Shown: positions 36,165 through 45,203, numbered from the stretch's first letter. The stretch: 64,000 nucleotides of DNA from Marivita sp046592965 (GCF_046592965.1 NZ_JBISBV010000002.1:186001-250000); one strand, 5' to 3'. The notes: a model not told the origin generated them from the sequence alone. Numbers and translations are program-made.

Positions 36165-37550
36165 ATGACCACCGCCAATATCGACGCAACCCTCACCGCC
36201 CTGCGTGCGCTTTTGGGCGACCGGCTGTCGACCGGTCCTTCGGTTCTTGACCAGCACAGCCATGACGAAGCCCATACCGCCCCGGCGCGCCCCGACGCGG
36301 TGGCGTTCCCCGATACGGCTGAGGAGGTTTCGCAAATTCTCAAGATCTGCTCGGACCATAAATGCCCCGTCATCCCCTATGGCATCGGCTCGTCGCTGGA
36401 GGGCCATATCGTGCCGGTGCATGGCGGCATCACGGTTGACACCAGCCGCATGAACAAGGTGCTCGACATCCACGAAAGCGATCTGGATGCGGTGGTCGAA
36501 CCGGGCGTGACGCGCACGCAACTCAATGACGCGTTGCGCGCCACCGGCCTGATGTTCACCGTCGATCCCGGTGCGGATGCCACGCTGGGTGGCATGGCGG
36601 CAACGCGTGCGTCGGGCACCAACACGGTGCGCTACGGGACCATGGCCGACAATGTTCTGGCGCTTGAGGTGGTGCTGCCGGACGGGCAGATCATTCAGAC
36701 CGGAAGCCGGGCACGCAAATCGTCCACCGGTTATGACCTGACGCGCCTGTTCGTCGGCTCGGAAGGAACGCTCGGGATCATCACCAGGCTGACGGTCAAG
36801 CTTTACGGCCAACCCGAACATATCGCGGCGGCGACCTGCGCCTTTCCCGATATCGCATCGGCGGTGGATACGGTCATTCTGGCGATCCAGACGGGGCTGC
36901 CGCTGGCGCGGATCGAATTGCTGGACGAGGTTCAGATGCAGGGCATGAATGTCTACAATCCCGATCTTGGCCTGCCCGAAGTGCCGCACCTGTTTCTGGA
37001 GTTTCACGGCACCGAGGCAGGGGTGGCCGAACAGGTCGCCAGCTTTGAAGAGATCGTGCACGACAACGGCGGGTCGGACTTTCAATGGGCCACCAAGACC
37101 GAGGATCGCAACCGCCTCTGGCAAGCGCGCCATACGGCATATTATGCCGGCAAGGCGCTGCGAAAAGGGTGCGAAGGGGTGGTGACGGATTGCTGCGTGC
37201 CGATCTCGGCATTGGCCGAGTGCATCGCCAAAACCAAAGACCTGATCGCCGAGTCCGGCCTGATCGCGCCGCTGGTGGGGCATGTCGGGGACGGCAATTT
37301 CCACCTGCTGATCCTGATTGATCCCAACGATCCGCAAGAGGCGGAGCGGGCGGCCAGGCTGGCCGAAGGCGTGAACGATCTTGCGCTCCGGTTCGGCGGC
37401 ACCGTCAGCGGCGAACATGGCGTTGGCCTTGGCAAGCGCAAATATTTGCCCCGGGAACACGGCGCGGCCTATGGGCTGATGACCACTCTGAAACGCGCCA
37501 TCGACCCCGACAACATCATGAATCCGGGCAAGCTGGTAACGCTGAACTGA
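36165..37550 (+). CDS. FAD-binding oxidase, D-lactate dehydrogenase (cytochrome)-like
   Basis: A 461-residue flavoprotein of the FAD_binding_4 / FAD-oxidase_C family, which includes D-lactate dehydrogenase and the glycolate oxidase subunit GlcD. FAD-binding segments are PYGIGSSLEGH near residue 75, PGADATLGGMAATRASG near residue 135 and GSEGTLGIIT near residue 200. The C-terminal GHVGDGNFH and SGEHGVGLGK hold metal and substrate ligands. ATG 36165 follows GGAGG. The substrate is most likely a 2-hydroxy acid; which one is not determined. Confidence 0.88.
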   Translation: MTTANIDATLTALRALLGDRLSTGPSVLDQHSHDEAHTAPARPDAVAFPDTAEEVSQILKICSDHKCPVIPYGIGSSLEGHIVPVHGGITVDTSRMNKVLDIHESDLDAVVEPGVTRTQLNDALRATGLMFTVDPGADATLGGMAATRASGTNTVRYGTMADNVLALEVVLPDGQIIQTGSRARKSSTGYDLTRLFVGSEGTLGIITRLTVKLYGQPEHIAAATCAFPDIASAVDTVILAIQTGLPLARIELLDEVQMQGMNVYNPDLGLPEVPHLFLEFHGTEAGVAEQVASFEEIVHDNGGSDFQWATKTEDRNRLWQARHTAYYAGKALRKGCEGVVTDCCVPISALAECIAKTKDLIAESGLIAPLVGHVGDGNFHLLILIDPNDPQEAERAARLAEGVNDLALRFGGTVSGEHGVGLGKRKYLPREHGAAYGLMTTLKRAIDPDNIMNPGKLVTLN

Positions 37551-37689
37551 CGTGGTGCGCCATTATGAAACGCAGCGTCATAACGTCCTCCCGTCGCGTC
37601 GTGCTATGAATACGCGGATTTTTTTCGTCTAAACTTGACGGTGAGGGACAACACACGCAAGCAATGCGTGACTTTTGGGAGGGGACACC

Positions 37690-39570
37690 ATGTCATTTGC
37701 GAATTTTGACGACCGCAATGCCATCGAAAATGAAATGCCGTGGAGCGAGCGCGACGTACCAAAGACGCTCTACGGCCAGTTGAGCAAGACCGCAGCCGCG
37801 TTTCCGGATCGCCCTGCGGTCAGCTATCAGCTCTTGTCGGGGCCCAAGGACAAGGCCGAAACCCTGTCATGGTCCGCGCTTCTGGCCAAGACCTCGCAGG
37901 CCGCCAACCTGTTTCGCAGCCTCGGGATCGGCGAGACGGACGTGGTCGCCTATATTCTGCCCAACGCCAATGAAACCATCCTCGCGCTGCTCGGCGGATC
38001 GATTGCGGGCATCGCCAACCCGATCAACCCGCTGCTCGAACCGGAACAGATCGCGGCGATCCTGCGCGAGACCGGCGCGAAAGTGGTGGTCACGCTGAAG
38101 CCGTTTCCCAAGACCGACGTGGCACAAAAGGTCGCCGAGGCCTGCCGCCACGCGCCCAAGGTGCACACCGTTCTCGAAGTCGATCTGAACCGCTACCTGA
38201 CACCGCCGAAATCATGGATCGTGCCCTTCCTGCGGCGCAAGAACACCGGTCAGCACCACGCCGATGTGCTCGATTTCGCGACCGAACTGGCAAAGCAGAA
38301 CAAGACGCTCGATTTTGCCGACAGCACCGGCAATCGCGTCGCGGCCTATTTCCACACCGGCGGCACCACCGGCATGCCGAAGGTGGCGCAGCACACCTAT
38401 GAAGGGATGATCTATAACGGCTGGCTGGGCCACCGCTTGCTGTTCTCCGAGCAGGACAGCCTGATGTGCCCGCTGCCACTGTTTCACGTCTTTGCCTGCC
38501 ATGTCATCCTGATGGCGTCTGTCGTGTCGGGGGCGCACACCGTCTTTCCGACGCCGCAAGGCTATCGCGGCGACGGCGTGTTCGACAATTTCTGGAAACT
38601 CTGCGAGCGCTGGAAGATCACCTTTGTCATCACCGTCCCGACCGCCATGTCGGCGCTGATGCAACGCCCCGTCGATGCCGATATCTCAAGCATCAAGACC
38701 GCCTTCTCCGGCTCCGCGCCACTGCCGCTCGAACTGTTCAACCGCTTTGAAAAAGCCTGCGGCGTTCGTGTGGTCGAGGGGTACGGGCTCACCGAGGCGA
38801 CCTGTCTGGTGTCGTGCAATCCGCCCGAGGGCGAGAAGAAAGTCGGATCGGTGGGCATCCCGTTCCCCTATACGGATGTCAAGATCCTGTCGATGAAAGA
38901 GAACGGCGCGCAGGAATGCGCGGTCAACGAGATCGGCGAGATCTGCGTCTCCAACCCCGGCGTGTTTGCCGGATCGACCTATACCGAAGAGGACAAGAAC
39001 CGCGATCTGTTCCACGAAGGCCTGTACCTGCGCACCGGCGATTTGGGCCGGATCGACGAGGACGGCTATCTCTGGATCACCGGACGCGCCAAGGATCTCA
39101 TCATCCGGGGCGGCCACAATATCGACCCGGCCGACATCGAAGAGGCGTTGCAGGCCCATCCCGCCGTCGCCTTCGCCGGCGCGATCGGCCAGCCCGATGC
39201 CCACGCGGGCGAATTGCCCTGTGCCTATGTCGAACTGGTCGATGGCGCCAACGTGACAGAGCAGGAGCTTCTGGAGCACTGCAAGGTCCATGTCCATGAA
39301 CGCGCGGCGATCCCCAAGCACATCACCATCCTGGACCAATTGCCGAAAACGGCTGTTGGAAAAGTGTTCAAGCCGGATCTGCGCAAACGCGCCATCACGC
39401 GGATTTTCAACGAGGCACTGGAAGAGGCGAAATCGCCCGCGCGTGTGGTGTCGGTGATCGACGACAAGACGCGCGGTCTGGTGGCGCAGGTCGAATTGAA
39501 CGGCGCGTCGAGCGAGGATGTCGGAAGCGTCCTCGGCAATTTCGCCAATCGCTGGGAAGAGGCGGGCTGA
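37690..39570 (+). CDS. Acyl-CoA synthetase (AMP-forming)
   Basis: A 626-residue enzyme of the ANL superfamily, which activates a carboxylic acid through an acyl-adenylate. The phosphate loop reads HTGGTTGMPKVAQHT near residue 225 (usual form ends PKG). EGYGLTEATC and TGDLGRIDEDGY follow, with the hinge and catalytic lysine region in PKTAVGKVFK near residue 555. No membrane segment or signal. ATG 37690 follows GGGAGGGG. The substrate cannot be read from sequence; a fatty or aromatic acid is possible. No partner gene is adjacent. Confidence 0.88.
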   Translation: MSFANFDDRNAIENEMPWSERDVPKTLYGQLSKTAAAFPDRPAVSYQLLSGPKDKAETLSWSALLAKTSQAANLFRSLGIGETDVVAYILPNANETILALLGGSIAGIANPINPLLEPEQIAAILRETGAKVVVTLKPFPKTDVAQKVAEACRHAPKVHTVLEVDLNRYLTPPKSWIVPFLRRKNTGQHHADVLDFATELAKQNKTLDFADSTGNRVAAYFHTGGTTGMPKVAQHTYEGMIYNGWLGHRLLFSEQDSLMCPLPLFHVFACHVILMASVVSGAHTVFPTPQGYRGDGVFDNFWKLCERWKITFVITVPTAMSALMQRPVDADISSIKTAFSGSAPLPLELFNRFEKACGVRVVEGYGLTEATCLVSCNPPEGEKKVGSVGIPFPYTDVKILSMKENGAQECAVNEIGEICVSNPGVFAGSTYTEEDKNRDLFHEGLYLRTGDLGRIDEDGYLWITGRAKDLIIRGGHNIDPADIEEALQAHPAVAFAGAIGQPDAHAGELPCAYVELVDGANVTEQELLEHCKVHVHERAAIPKHITILDQLPKTAVGKVFKPDLRKRAITRIFNEALEEAKSPARVVSVIDDKTRGLVAQVELNGASSEDVGSVLGNFANRWEEAG

Positions 39571-39624
39571 TCGCACACCTGCAAGGAGCCACCGCGGCAC
39601 GGCGCTTGACGAAGACGTCGTGCC

Positions 39625-40038
39625 ATGCGTCGATGGCGCATGAGCCCATGCCCCCCGATACCGGCGTCAGTCGCACCGGCGTTCGATGCGATGTCGCCCG
39701 AACATCGGCGCATCCTGGAAACGCTGCGCAGCCTGATCCACGACGTTGCCGACGCGACGCCGGGCGTCGGTGCGGTGACCGAGTCGCTCAAATGGGGCCA
39801 ACCGTCCTATGCGGTCTCCACCGGCACGCCGTTGCGGCTCGGGCTCACGAAAGACGAAAGCGCGGCGCTGTTTGTGCATTGCCAGACGCGGGTGATCGCG
39901 GATGCGCGGGCCGTGTTCTCGCAGGACTTGTGCTTTGAAGGCAATCGGGCGGTGCTGATACCGACAGACAACCCCGTGCCGGTCGAGCCGCTGCGTCAGG
40001 TCATCTGCTCTGCGCTGACCTACCGGATGGCGCGCTGA
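39625..40038 (+). CDS. DUF1801 domain protein
   Basis: A protein of up to 137 residues with the DUF1801 fold of unknown function; the WGQPSYAVSTGTPLRLG and CFEGNRAVLIP segments support this. The start is uncertain: ATG at 39625, 39640 and 39685 are all in frame, none with a strong ribosome-binding site, and the first 17 residues look non-conserved. Its TGA directly abuts the stop codon of the convergent ArsR-type gene. Confidence 0.75.
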   Translation: MRRWRMSPCPPIPASVAPAFDAMSPEHRRILETLRSLIHDVADATPGVGAVTESLKWGQPSYAVSTGTPLRLGLTKDESAALFVHCQTRVIADARAVFSQDLCFEGNRAVLIPTDNPVPVEPLRQVICSALTYRMAR

Positions 40039-40389
40039 TCAGGTGTCGCAGAACATCTGGTAAAGCAGCGCGATCATCCGCTCGGTGTTGTCGTCGCTCA
40101 GGCTGTAATAGATCGTCTTGCCATCGCGCCGCGTCTTGACCAGCTTTTCATCCCTGAGCCGTGCCAGCATCTGGCTGACAGCAGCCTGACGGATATCGAG
40201 CAGCGATTCCAATTCGCCCACCGATTTCTCGCCAGAGCCGAGATGGCACAGGATCATCAACCGGCCCTCATGCGCCAGCGTCTTGAGATACGCCGCCGCG
40301 TTCTCTGCGTTTGTGGCCATATCCTGCGCCGTGGCAGGGGCAAGTGCAGCTTCGGACATTTCCGTCATCCCGATTTTTCTGCACTGCAT
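40039..40389 (-). CDS. ArsR-family repressor, SqrR/BigR-like (probable sulfane-sulfur sensor)
   Basis: A winged-helix repressor of up to 116 residues. The N-terminal helix (LKTLAHEGRLMILCHL) and recognition helix (RQAAVSQMLARLRDEKLV) are typical of ArsR. Cys48 in MILC and Cys114 in the MFCDT tail are 66 residues apart, the same spacing as Cys41 and Cys107 of Rhodobacter capsulatus SqrR, which form a polysulfide bridge on sensing sulfide. Metal-site residues of the ArsR/SmtB kind are not evident. ATGs at 40389, 40368 and 40359 are possible starts. No sulfide-oxidation gene is nearby, so targets are elsewhere or it regulates itself. Confidence 0.85.
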   Translation of the reverse strand: MQCRKIGMTEMSEAALAPATAQDMATNAENAAAYLKTLAHEGRLMILCHLGSGEKSVGELESLLDIRQAAVSQMLARLRDEKLVKTRRDGKTIYYSLSDDNTERMIALLYQMFCDT

Positions 40390-40423
40390 ATAAACCGATC
40401 CGGCGACAGGTTCAAAGGTTTAT
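40390..40423. promoter_or_regulatory. Inverted repeat before the SqrR-like gene
   Basis: ATAAACC (40390-40396) and GGTTTAT (40417-40423) are perfect 7-base arms 20 bases apart, adjoining the most upstream start codon. The AT-rich arms overlap the expected promoter, so this may be an autoregulatory operator. Confidence 0.4.
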
Positions 40424-40446
40424 GACTGCGGGCCGCCGCCTTGGCG

Positions 40447-41235
40447 TCAATGTCCGATCGAGGTGATGAACTCGGACAGCACGGTTGCGTATTCGTCAGG
40501 CGCATCGACACAGGGCACATGGCCGGCGTTGCGGATCAGATGAAACCTGGACCCCGGTATCAAATTGATCGTCTCGCGCACCATATCGGGCGGAGTGGAG
40601 CCGTCCTCCGATCCGGCAATGCCCAGCGTGGGAAGGCGCAGATCGGATGTGGTGGACAGGAAATCGGTGCCCGAAATCGCGTGGCAATAGCCGATATATC
40701 CCCGCGCCGGCGTGTTCAGGAACATGTTGCGCCAACCCAGGAATTCGTCGGTGTCGCGGAACGCGGCCGGAAACCAGCGCTCCATCGTCCTGTCGACCAG
40801 CGCCTTGAGGCCGCCGTCCTGCACCGTGGCAATCCGCTCGGACCAGCTTTCGCGCGTGCCGAAGCGCACCGCCGTATTGGCCAGCACCAGCGCCCGGACC
40901 AGATCGTGCCGCTTGGCCGCCAGACCTTGCGCCACCAGCCCGCCAATCGACTGGCCGACAAAGACCGCGTCGCGCAAGCCCAGATGCTCCATCAGCAGCT
41001 CGGCCTCGCGCACCATCGCGCCCATCGGGTAAGCCTCTGACGGGCTGTCCGACAGCCCGTGCCCGCGCATGTCGTAGCGCACATATTTCCAACCGGTTTG
41101 CGGCATCCGTTCGATCACGTCGTCCCACAGACGCAAATCCGTGCCAAGGGCATTGGCAAACACCACCGGCGCACCGTCCGGGTCGCCGTCGATCCGGTAA
41201 TGCAGCCTGACATCTCCGAGATTTGCAATCTTCAT
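40447..41235 (-). CDS. pcaD: 3-oxoadipate enol-lactonase
   Basis: A 262-residue alpha/beta hydrolase that opens 3-oxoadipate enol-lactone in the protocatechuate branch of the beta-ketoadipate pathway. The nucleophile serine is in GQSIGG near residue 96; the GHGLSD and NAGHVPCVDAP segments supply the fold and catalytic histidine. The early NALGTDLRLWDD and MRGHG pattern matches PcaD. No other pca gene lies in the window, so substrate assignment rests on overall similarity. Confidence 0.82.
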   Translation of the reverse strand: MKIANLGDVRLHYRIDGDPDGAPVVFANALGTDLRLWDDVIERMPQTGWKYVRYDMRGHGLSDSPSEAYPMGAMVREAELLMEHLGLRDAVFVGQSIGGLVAQGLAAKRHDLVRALVLANTAVRFGTRESWSERIATVQDGGLKALVDRTMERWFPAAFRDTDEFLGWRNMFLNTPARGYIGYCHAISGTDFLSTTSDLRLPTLGIAGSEDGSTPPDMVRETINLIPGSRFHLIRNAGHVPCVDAPDEYATVLSEFITSIGH

Positions 41236-41414
41236 GGCCGTGTCTCCCTAAGCCTCACCGCCGAATGCCGATATATAGACCATATCGCGCAAGGACTTTC
41301 GCACAAACAGTTTTTCCGTCGTAGGACGGCGAACCCGCTCGACGGTGCGCCTGATCGGCTCATTCTTCCCAGCGCAAACATCGCAACCGTGCCTCGCAAT
41401 CCGCGCGCGTGCAT

Positions 41415-42392
41415 CTAGGGGCCACCGAATTTCTCCAGCGCCGCCATGAAGACGCCGCGATCCACGTTGCCGCCCGAAATCGTGACAATCACGGTGTCGC
41501 CTTGCAAGTCATCGCCATGATAAAGCGCAGCCGCGAGGGCCACCGCGCCACCCGGCTCGGCCACAAGTTTGAGCCGCGCGAAAGCCTGCACCATGGCGCG
41601 CTCTGCGTCGTCATCGCGGACCACCAGACCGGGGCCGCACAGGCGGTGCATGATCGGAAAGGTCAGATCTCCGGGTTGCGGCGTGACGATGGCATCGCAC
41701 AATCCGCCGGATGTCTGCGAATTGCGCTCGATCCGTCCCGACGCCAGCGAGCGTGCGACATCGTCAAACCCCTCCGGCTCTGCGGGGCGCACGCGCATGT
41801 CAGGCGCCTTGGCCTCCAATGCCAGCGCGATGCCCGACGTGAAGCCGCCGCCGCCACAGCAGACAATGACATCGGCCTGCGTGATTCCCAACGCAGCGGC
41901 CTGCTCGGCAATCTCCAACCCGCAGGTGCCTTGCCCGGCGATCACCTCGGGGTCATCGAACGGCTTGACCAGTGTCAGCCCGCGATCCCGCGACAGGCGC
42001 GCGCCAATTGCGTCGCGGTCTTCCGAGCTTCGGTCGTAAAGCACAACCTCGGCACCCAGCGCGCGGGTGTTGTCGATCTTCATGCACGGCGCGTCCGCCG
42101 GCATGATGATCACCGCATCAACGCCGAACTGCCGCGCCGCCAGTGCCACGCCCTGCGCATGATTGCCCGATGAAAACGCGATGACGCCACGCGCGCGATC
42201 CCCGTCCGTCATCGCCGACAAGGCCGAGCGCGCGCCGCGATACTTGAAGCTGCCGGTGTGTTGCAGACATTCCGCCTTCACCAAGACCCGCCGCCCCGCG
42301 ATGTCGTCGAGAAAGGGCGACGACAACAGCGGCGTCACGCGCGCATGGCCCTTCAGACGGCGCGCCGCCGCTTTGATTCTTTCAATGTCCAT
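41415..42392 (-). CDS. Threonine/serine dehydratase-like PLP enzyme (fold type II)
   Basis: A 325-residue single-domain enzyme without the C-terminal ACT-like regulatory domain of biosynthetic IlvA. PLP-binding Lys50 is in GSFKYRGA, the substrate loop is SSGNHAQG near residue 80, and the phosphate cup is CCGGGGF near residue 180. Such proteins are catabolic threonine/serine dehydratases, hydroxyaspartate dehydratases or serine racemases; sequence alone does not decide. It starts 2 bases after the upstream hydrolase ends, so it belongs to the dehalogenase operon. Confidence 0.85.
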   Translation of the reverse strand: MDIERIKAAARRLKGHARVTPLLSSPFLDDIAGRRVLVKAECLQHTGSFKYRGARSALSAMTDGDRARGVIAFSSGNHAQGVALAARQFGVDAVIIMPADAPCMKIDNTRALGAEVVLYDRSSEDRDAIGARLSRDRGLTLVKPFDDPEVIAGQGTCGLEIAEQAAALGITQADVIVCCGGGGFTSGIALALEAKAPDMRVRPAEPEGFDDVARSLASGRIERNSQTSGGLCDAIVTPQPGDLTFPIMHRLCGPGLVVRDDDAERAMVQAFARLKLVAEPGGAVALAAALYHGDDLQGDTVIVTISGGNVDRGVFMAALEKFGGP

Positions 42393-42394
42393 GG

Positions 42395-43216
42395 CTACCT
42401 CAACATATGCAGCCAGCGCTGCAATGCGCTCAGGCTTTCGGGTTCGTCAAGAAACGGAACATGCCCGCGATCGGGCACTTCGACGGCAATCATGTCGGGG
42501 CGTCGCGCCTTCATCTCCTGGAATGTCGCTTTCGACAGCAAATCGGAATTCGCGCCGCGAATGCACGCCAGCGGCAGGCCCGACAGCGCGTCGAAATACG
42601 GCCAGAGATCAGGCTCAGGCTGCGCGCCCCCCTCCAGAACCGCCTCGCGCAGACGAGGATCATAGGTCAGTTCAAGCCCGTCTTCGGTTTCATTGAACAG
42701 GATTTGCGCCTCGCGCAGCCAGCGCTCCGGCGGCACGCCGGGAAACCCGGTCATCGCCTTGGCCCGCGCGGCGGCGATGTCTTCGTAGGTCTTGGCCTGC
42801 GGTGCGCGGCCAAGATAGGTCTTGATGACCTCCAACCCCTCGGGCGCAAGTTCCGGCCCGATGTCATTGAGCGCGACACCGAGCAGGCGGTCCTTTGCGG
42901 TGGCGGCCAGAACCATCGCGATCAAGCCGCCGCGTGACGTGCCCAGCACTGCCGCCGCAGGCAGGTCGAGATGATCCAGCAATTCGATCGCGTCGCGCCC
43001 TTCGACGGGGATCTGATACGTGTTCGGATCGCCCCATTCCGATTGTCCACGGCCGCGATAATCCAGCCGGATCAGGCGCACATCCTCAAGATGCGGCGCG
43101 ACGAATTCGAAATCGCGCCCGTTGCGTGTCAGACCCGACAGACACAACAGGGGCAAACCCTCGCCCTCGTCACGATAAAACAGCGACAGTCCGTCCGAGG
43201 TGGTGAAATGCGGCAT
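42395..43216 (-). CDS. Alpha/beta hydrolase
   Basis: A 273-residue hydrolase with the nucleophile serine in GTSRGGL near residue 95, oxyanion-side CLSGLTRNGRDFE near residue 27, DYRGRGQS near residue 53, and a terminal GHVPFLDEP containing the catalytic histidine. No signal peptide. It begins on the base after the dehalogenase stop and is followed within 2 bases by the dehydratase gene. The substrate is unknown; context with a haloacid dehalogenase suggests a short organic acid ester or lactone, as inference only. Confidence 0.85.
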   Translation of the reverse strand: MPHFTTSDGLSLFYRDEGEGLPLLCLSGLTRNGRDFEFVAPHLEDVRLIRLDYRGRGQSEWGDPNTYQIPVEGRDAIELLDHLDLPAAAVLGTSRGGLIAMVLAATAKDRLLGVALNDIGPELAPEGLEVIKTYLGRAPQAKTYEDIAAARAKAMTGFPGVPPERWLREAQILFNETEDGLELTYDPRLREAVLEGGAQPEPDLWPYFDALSGLPLACIRGANSDLLSKATFQEMKARRPDMIAVEVPDRGHVPFLDEPESLSALQRWLHMLR

Positions 43217-43891
43217 TTACGTCAACTCCGGAAGGGTGCTCAGGTCGTCGAGCACATGATGCGGCGTGTGAGGCAGCCTGTCCACCGGATCGCCCCCGCG
43301 ATTGACCCACGCGGTGCGAAACCCGTAGCCGGCAGCGCCCGCCACGTCCCAGCCGTTGGACGATACGAACAACACCTCGTCCTTGGCGCAACCCAGCCGC
43401 GCGCCGACCATATCGTAAACCTGCGAGGCGGGCTTGAAGATGCCAACATCCTCGACCGACAGTACCGCGTCGAGATAACCGCCGATCCCGGCGCTCTCGA
43501 CAGCCCCCTCCAGCATGTCGGCACTGCCGTTCGACAGGATGGCACAGGTCTTGCCCGCCGCCTTGAGCTGCGCCAGCATCATCGGCACGTCGCGGAACGC
43601 GGCCAGCTCCCAATACAGGGCAAGAAGCCGCTCGCGCAGTTCCGGATCGTCAAATCCCTGCCGTTCCAGCGCCCAGTCGAGCGCGTCCTTGGTCACCTGC
43701 CAGAACGGGGTGTAATCGCCCGTAATCGTGCGCAGCCACGCATACTGCAACTGCTTGATCCGCCAGTGTTCGGCCAAGCTCGGCCACACGTCCTTGAGCG
43801 CGCCGCGTCCCGGCTCCTCTGCGGCGCGTCTTGCGGCCGCCGAAACGTCAAACAGCGTCCCGTAAGCATCAAACACATAGGTCGAAATCAT
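43217..43891 (-). CDS. Haloacid dehalogenase, type II (HAD superfamily)
   Basis: A 224-residue enzyme with all HAD motifs: nucleophile Asp8 in FDAYGTLFD, serine in ILSNGS near residue 115, lysine in GIFKPAS near residue 145, and VSSNGWD near residue 170, which is specific to L-2-haloacid dehalogenases. It should hydrolyse L-2-haloacids to D-2-hydroxyacids with inversion. ATG 43891 follows AGGGGGA. It is the first gene of a compact three-gene operon with the hydrolase and the PLP dehydratase. Confidence 0.88.
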   Translation of the reverse strand: MISTYVFDAYGTLFDVSAAARRAAEEPGRGALKDVWPSLAEHWRIKQLQYAWLRTITGDYTPFWQVTKDALDWALERQGFDDPELRERLLALYWELAAFRDVPMMLAQLKAAGKTCAILSNGSADMLEGAVESAGIGGYLDAVLSVEDVGIFKPASQVYDMVGARLGCAKDEVLFVSSNGWDVAGAAGYGFRTAWVNRGGDPVDRLPHTPHHVLDDLSTLPELT

Positions 43892-43963
43892 CCGCGCATC
43901 CCCCTGCAAGCCTCTGCGCACCGTGTCAGAACGCTCTGCCCAAGAAAAGCCTGCGCAAAAGAA

Positions 43964-43993
43964 AACCCCCGAAAGGCAGATGCCCCGGGGGTT
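43964..43993 (-). terminator. Rho-independent terminator after rpsU
   Basis: On the minus strand AACCCCCG and CGGGGGTT form an 8-bp stem around a 14-base loop, followed by a T-rich stretch. It lies 31 bases after the rpsU stop. Confidence 0.8.
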
Positions 43994-44024
43994 GTCAAAA
44001 TCAAAGCGTGTTGGAAGCGGCTGC

Positions 44025-44231
44025 TTACATCATGCCTTCGCGCTGTGCCTTCTTGCGCGCCAGTTTGCGCGCACGGCGGATCGCTTCGGCTTTCTCGCGT
44101 GCTTTTTTCTCGGACGGCTTTTCGAAATGTTGCTTGAGCTTCATTTCACGAAAAACGCCTTCACGCTGCAGCTTTTTCTTCAGAGCGCGGAGCGCCTGAT
44201 CGACGTTGTTGTCACGAACACTAACCTGCAT
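44025..44231 (-). CDS. rpsU: Small ribosomal subunit protein bS21
   Basis: A 68-residue basic protein, the usual alphaproteobacterial length. It begins MQVSVRDNNVDQALRALK and ends in an Arg/Lys-rich helix. It sits on the 30S platform near the anti-Shine-Dalgarno end of 16S rRNA. AAAGGTGG precedes the start. It is a single-gene unit with its own promoter and terminator. Confidence 0.95.
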   Translation of the reverse strand: MQVSVRDNNVDQALRALKKKLQREGVFREMKLKQHFEKPSEKKAREKAEAIRRARKLARKKAQREGMM

Positions 44232-44284
44232 GTGGTTTTCACCACCTTTCTAAGTTGGATTTGCAAGGATTTGCAGGAACGCCG

Positions 44285-44313
44285 CCTATACCAAGGCGCG
44301 CGTCATTTGTCCA
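44285..44313 (-). promoter_or_regulatory. Sigma-70-type promoter of rpsU
   Basis: On the minus strand TGGACA (44313-44308) and TATAGG (44290-44285) are separated by 17 bases, ending 53 bases before the rpsU start. Confidence 0.65.
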
Positions 44314-44318
44314 GCCGT

Positions 44319-44993
44319 TCAGTGCGCCTCACGCGCGCCGTTGCGCAGCGGATTGGCCGGATGCACGAAGATCGCCAATGAGAGCAACGCAAAGATGCAT
44401 TCATACACCTCCCAGCGGCGGCTTTCCTCAAGCAGCGGGATCGCCACGGTCACGAAAAGCGCAAAGCCAGCGTGATGCAGTTGCGGCACCGGGATCACCA
44501 TCGCCCGCGTCAGACGGCGCACCCAATCGACGTTTATCCACAACACCGGCAAGATGATCAGATAGGTCAGGATGATGACCGACAGCAACGGCCCGAACAA
44601 CAATTCATCAAGCTTCACATCTCCGATCGTCAGGTTGTGAAAGGTGAATTCCTGCTGATCGTTGTTTTCCTGAAAATACTCGGGGCTCTCGAACCCGAAG
44701 ATGCGCTGACCCCAGGAAATCTCCTCGCCCCCGGCCCAGAGATAGGCCAGCCCGTACAACACGGCCAACGCCAGCGCGCCGGGTGTGAGCAGCGCCCGCG
44801 CGCGGAACGCGCGCATCAGAAGGACCGCACCTGCACAGGCCAAGCCGATCGCGGTGAAATTCTCGATCAGGGAATCTTCGGCGCCGAAATAGGTGAAGAA
44901 CATGTCTTTCGACAGCGCAGATACGACGAAGGCGGCGACCAGCACAAACGCACCGAGGCCGAGGAAGAAAAGATCGAGGCTGCTGCGTTGCAC
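44319..44993 (-). CDS. Hypothetical integral membrane protein with GGEEISWGQRIFG motif
   Basis: A 224-residue protein with six or seven hydrophobic segments. Between the third and fourth lies a conserved-looking polar stretch with GGEEISWGQRIFG near residues 88-100, then acidic and Asn/Gln-rich residues and EFTFHNLTIGD. A Glu-Glu pair, a tryptophan and a histidine close to the membrane could be an active or metal site, but I cannot name a function. It starts with GTG and is preceded by GGGAG. It lies between rpsU and coq9 in its own orientation group. Confidence 0.65.
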   Translation of the reverse strand: MQRSSLDLFFLGLGAFVLVAAFVVSALSKDMFFTYFGAEDSLIENFTAIGLACAGAVLLMRAFRARALLTPGALALAVLYGLAYLWAGGEEISWGQRIFGFESPEYFQENNDQQEFTFHNLTIGDVKLDELLFGPLLSVIILTYLIILPVLWINVDWVRRLTRAMVIPVPQLHHAGFALFVTVAIPLLEESRRWEVYECIFALLSLAIFVHPANPLRNGAREAH

Positions 44994-45203
44994 GAAGGTG
45001 ATGACTCCCGTCAGATTATGAAACGAACCCGCTCTTCGCCAACGAAGTTCCGAAAAGCAAACCCCTTTTTGCCGCGCCTTGCGGAAAATTCACGCGTGTT
45101 GCCCGGCAGGCGAAAGCGCAAAGGATCGCAGGTGGAAGAGCGTCGCCATCCGCACTAGATTGAGGGGCAGAGCGTATTCTCCCACCCCTGACCGGAGGCC
45201 AAG

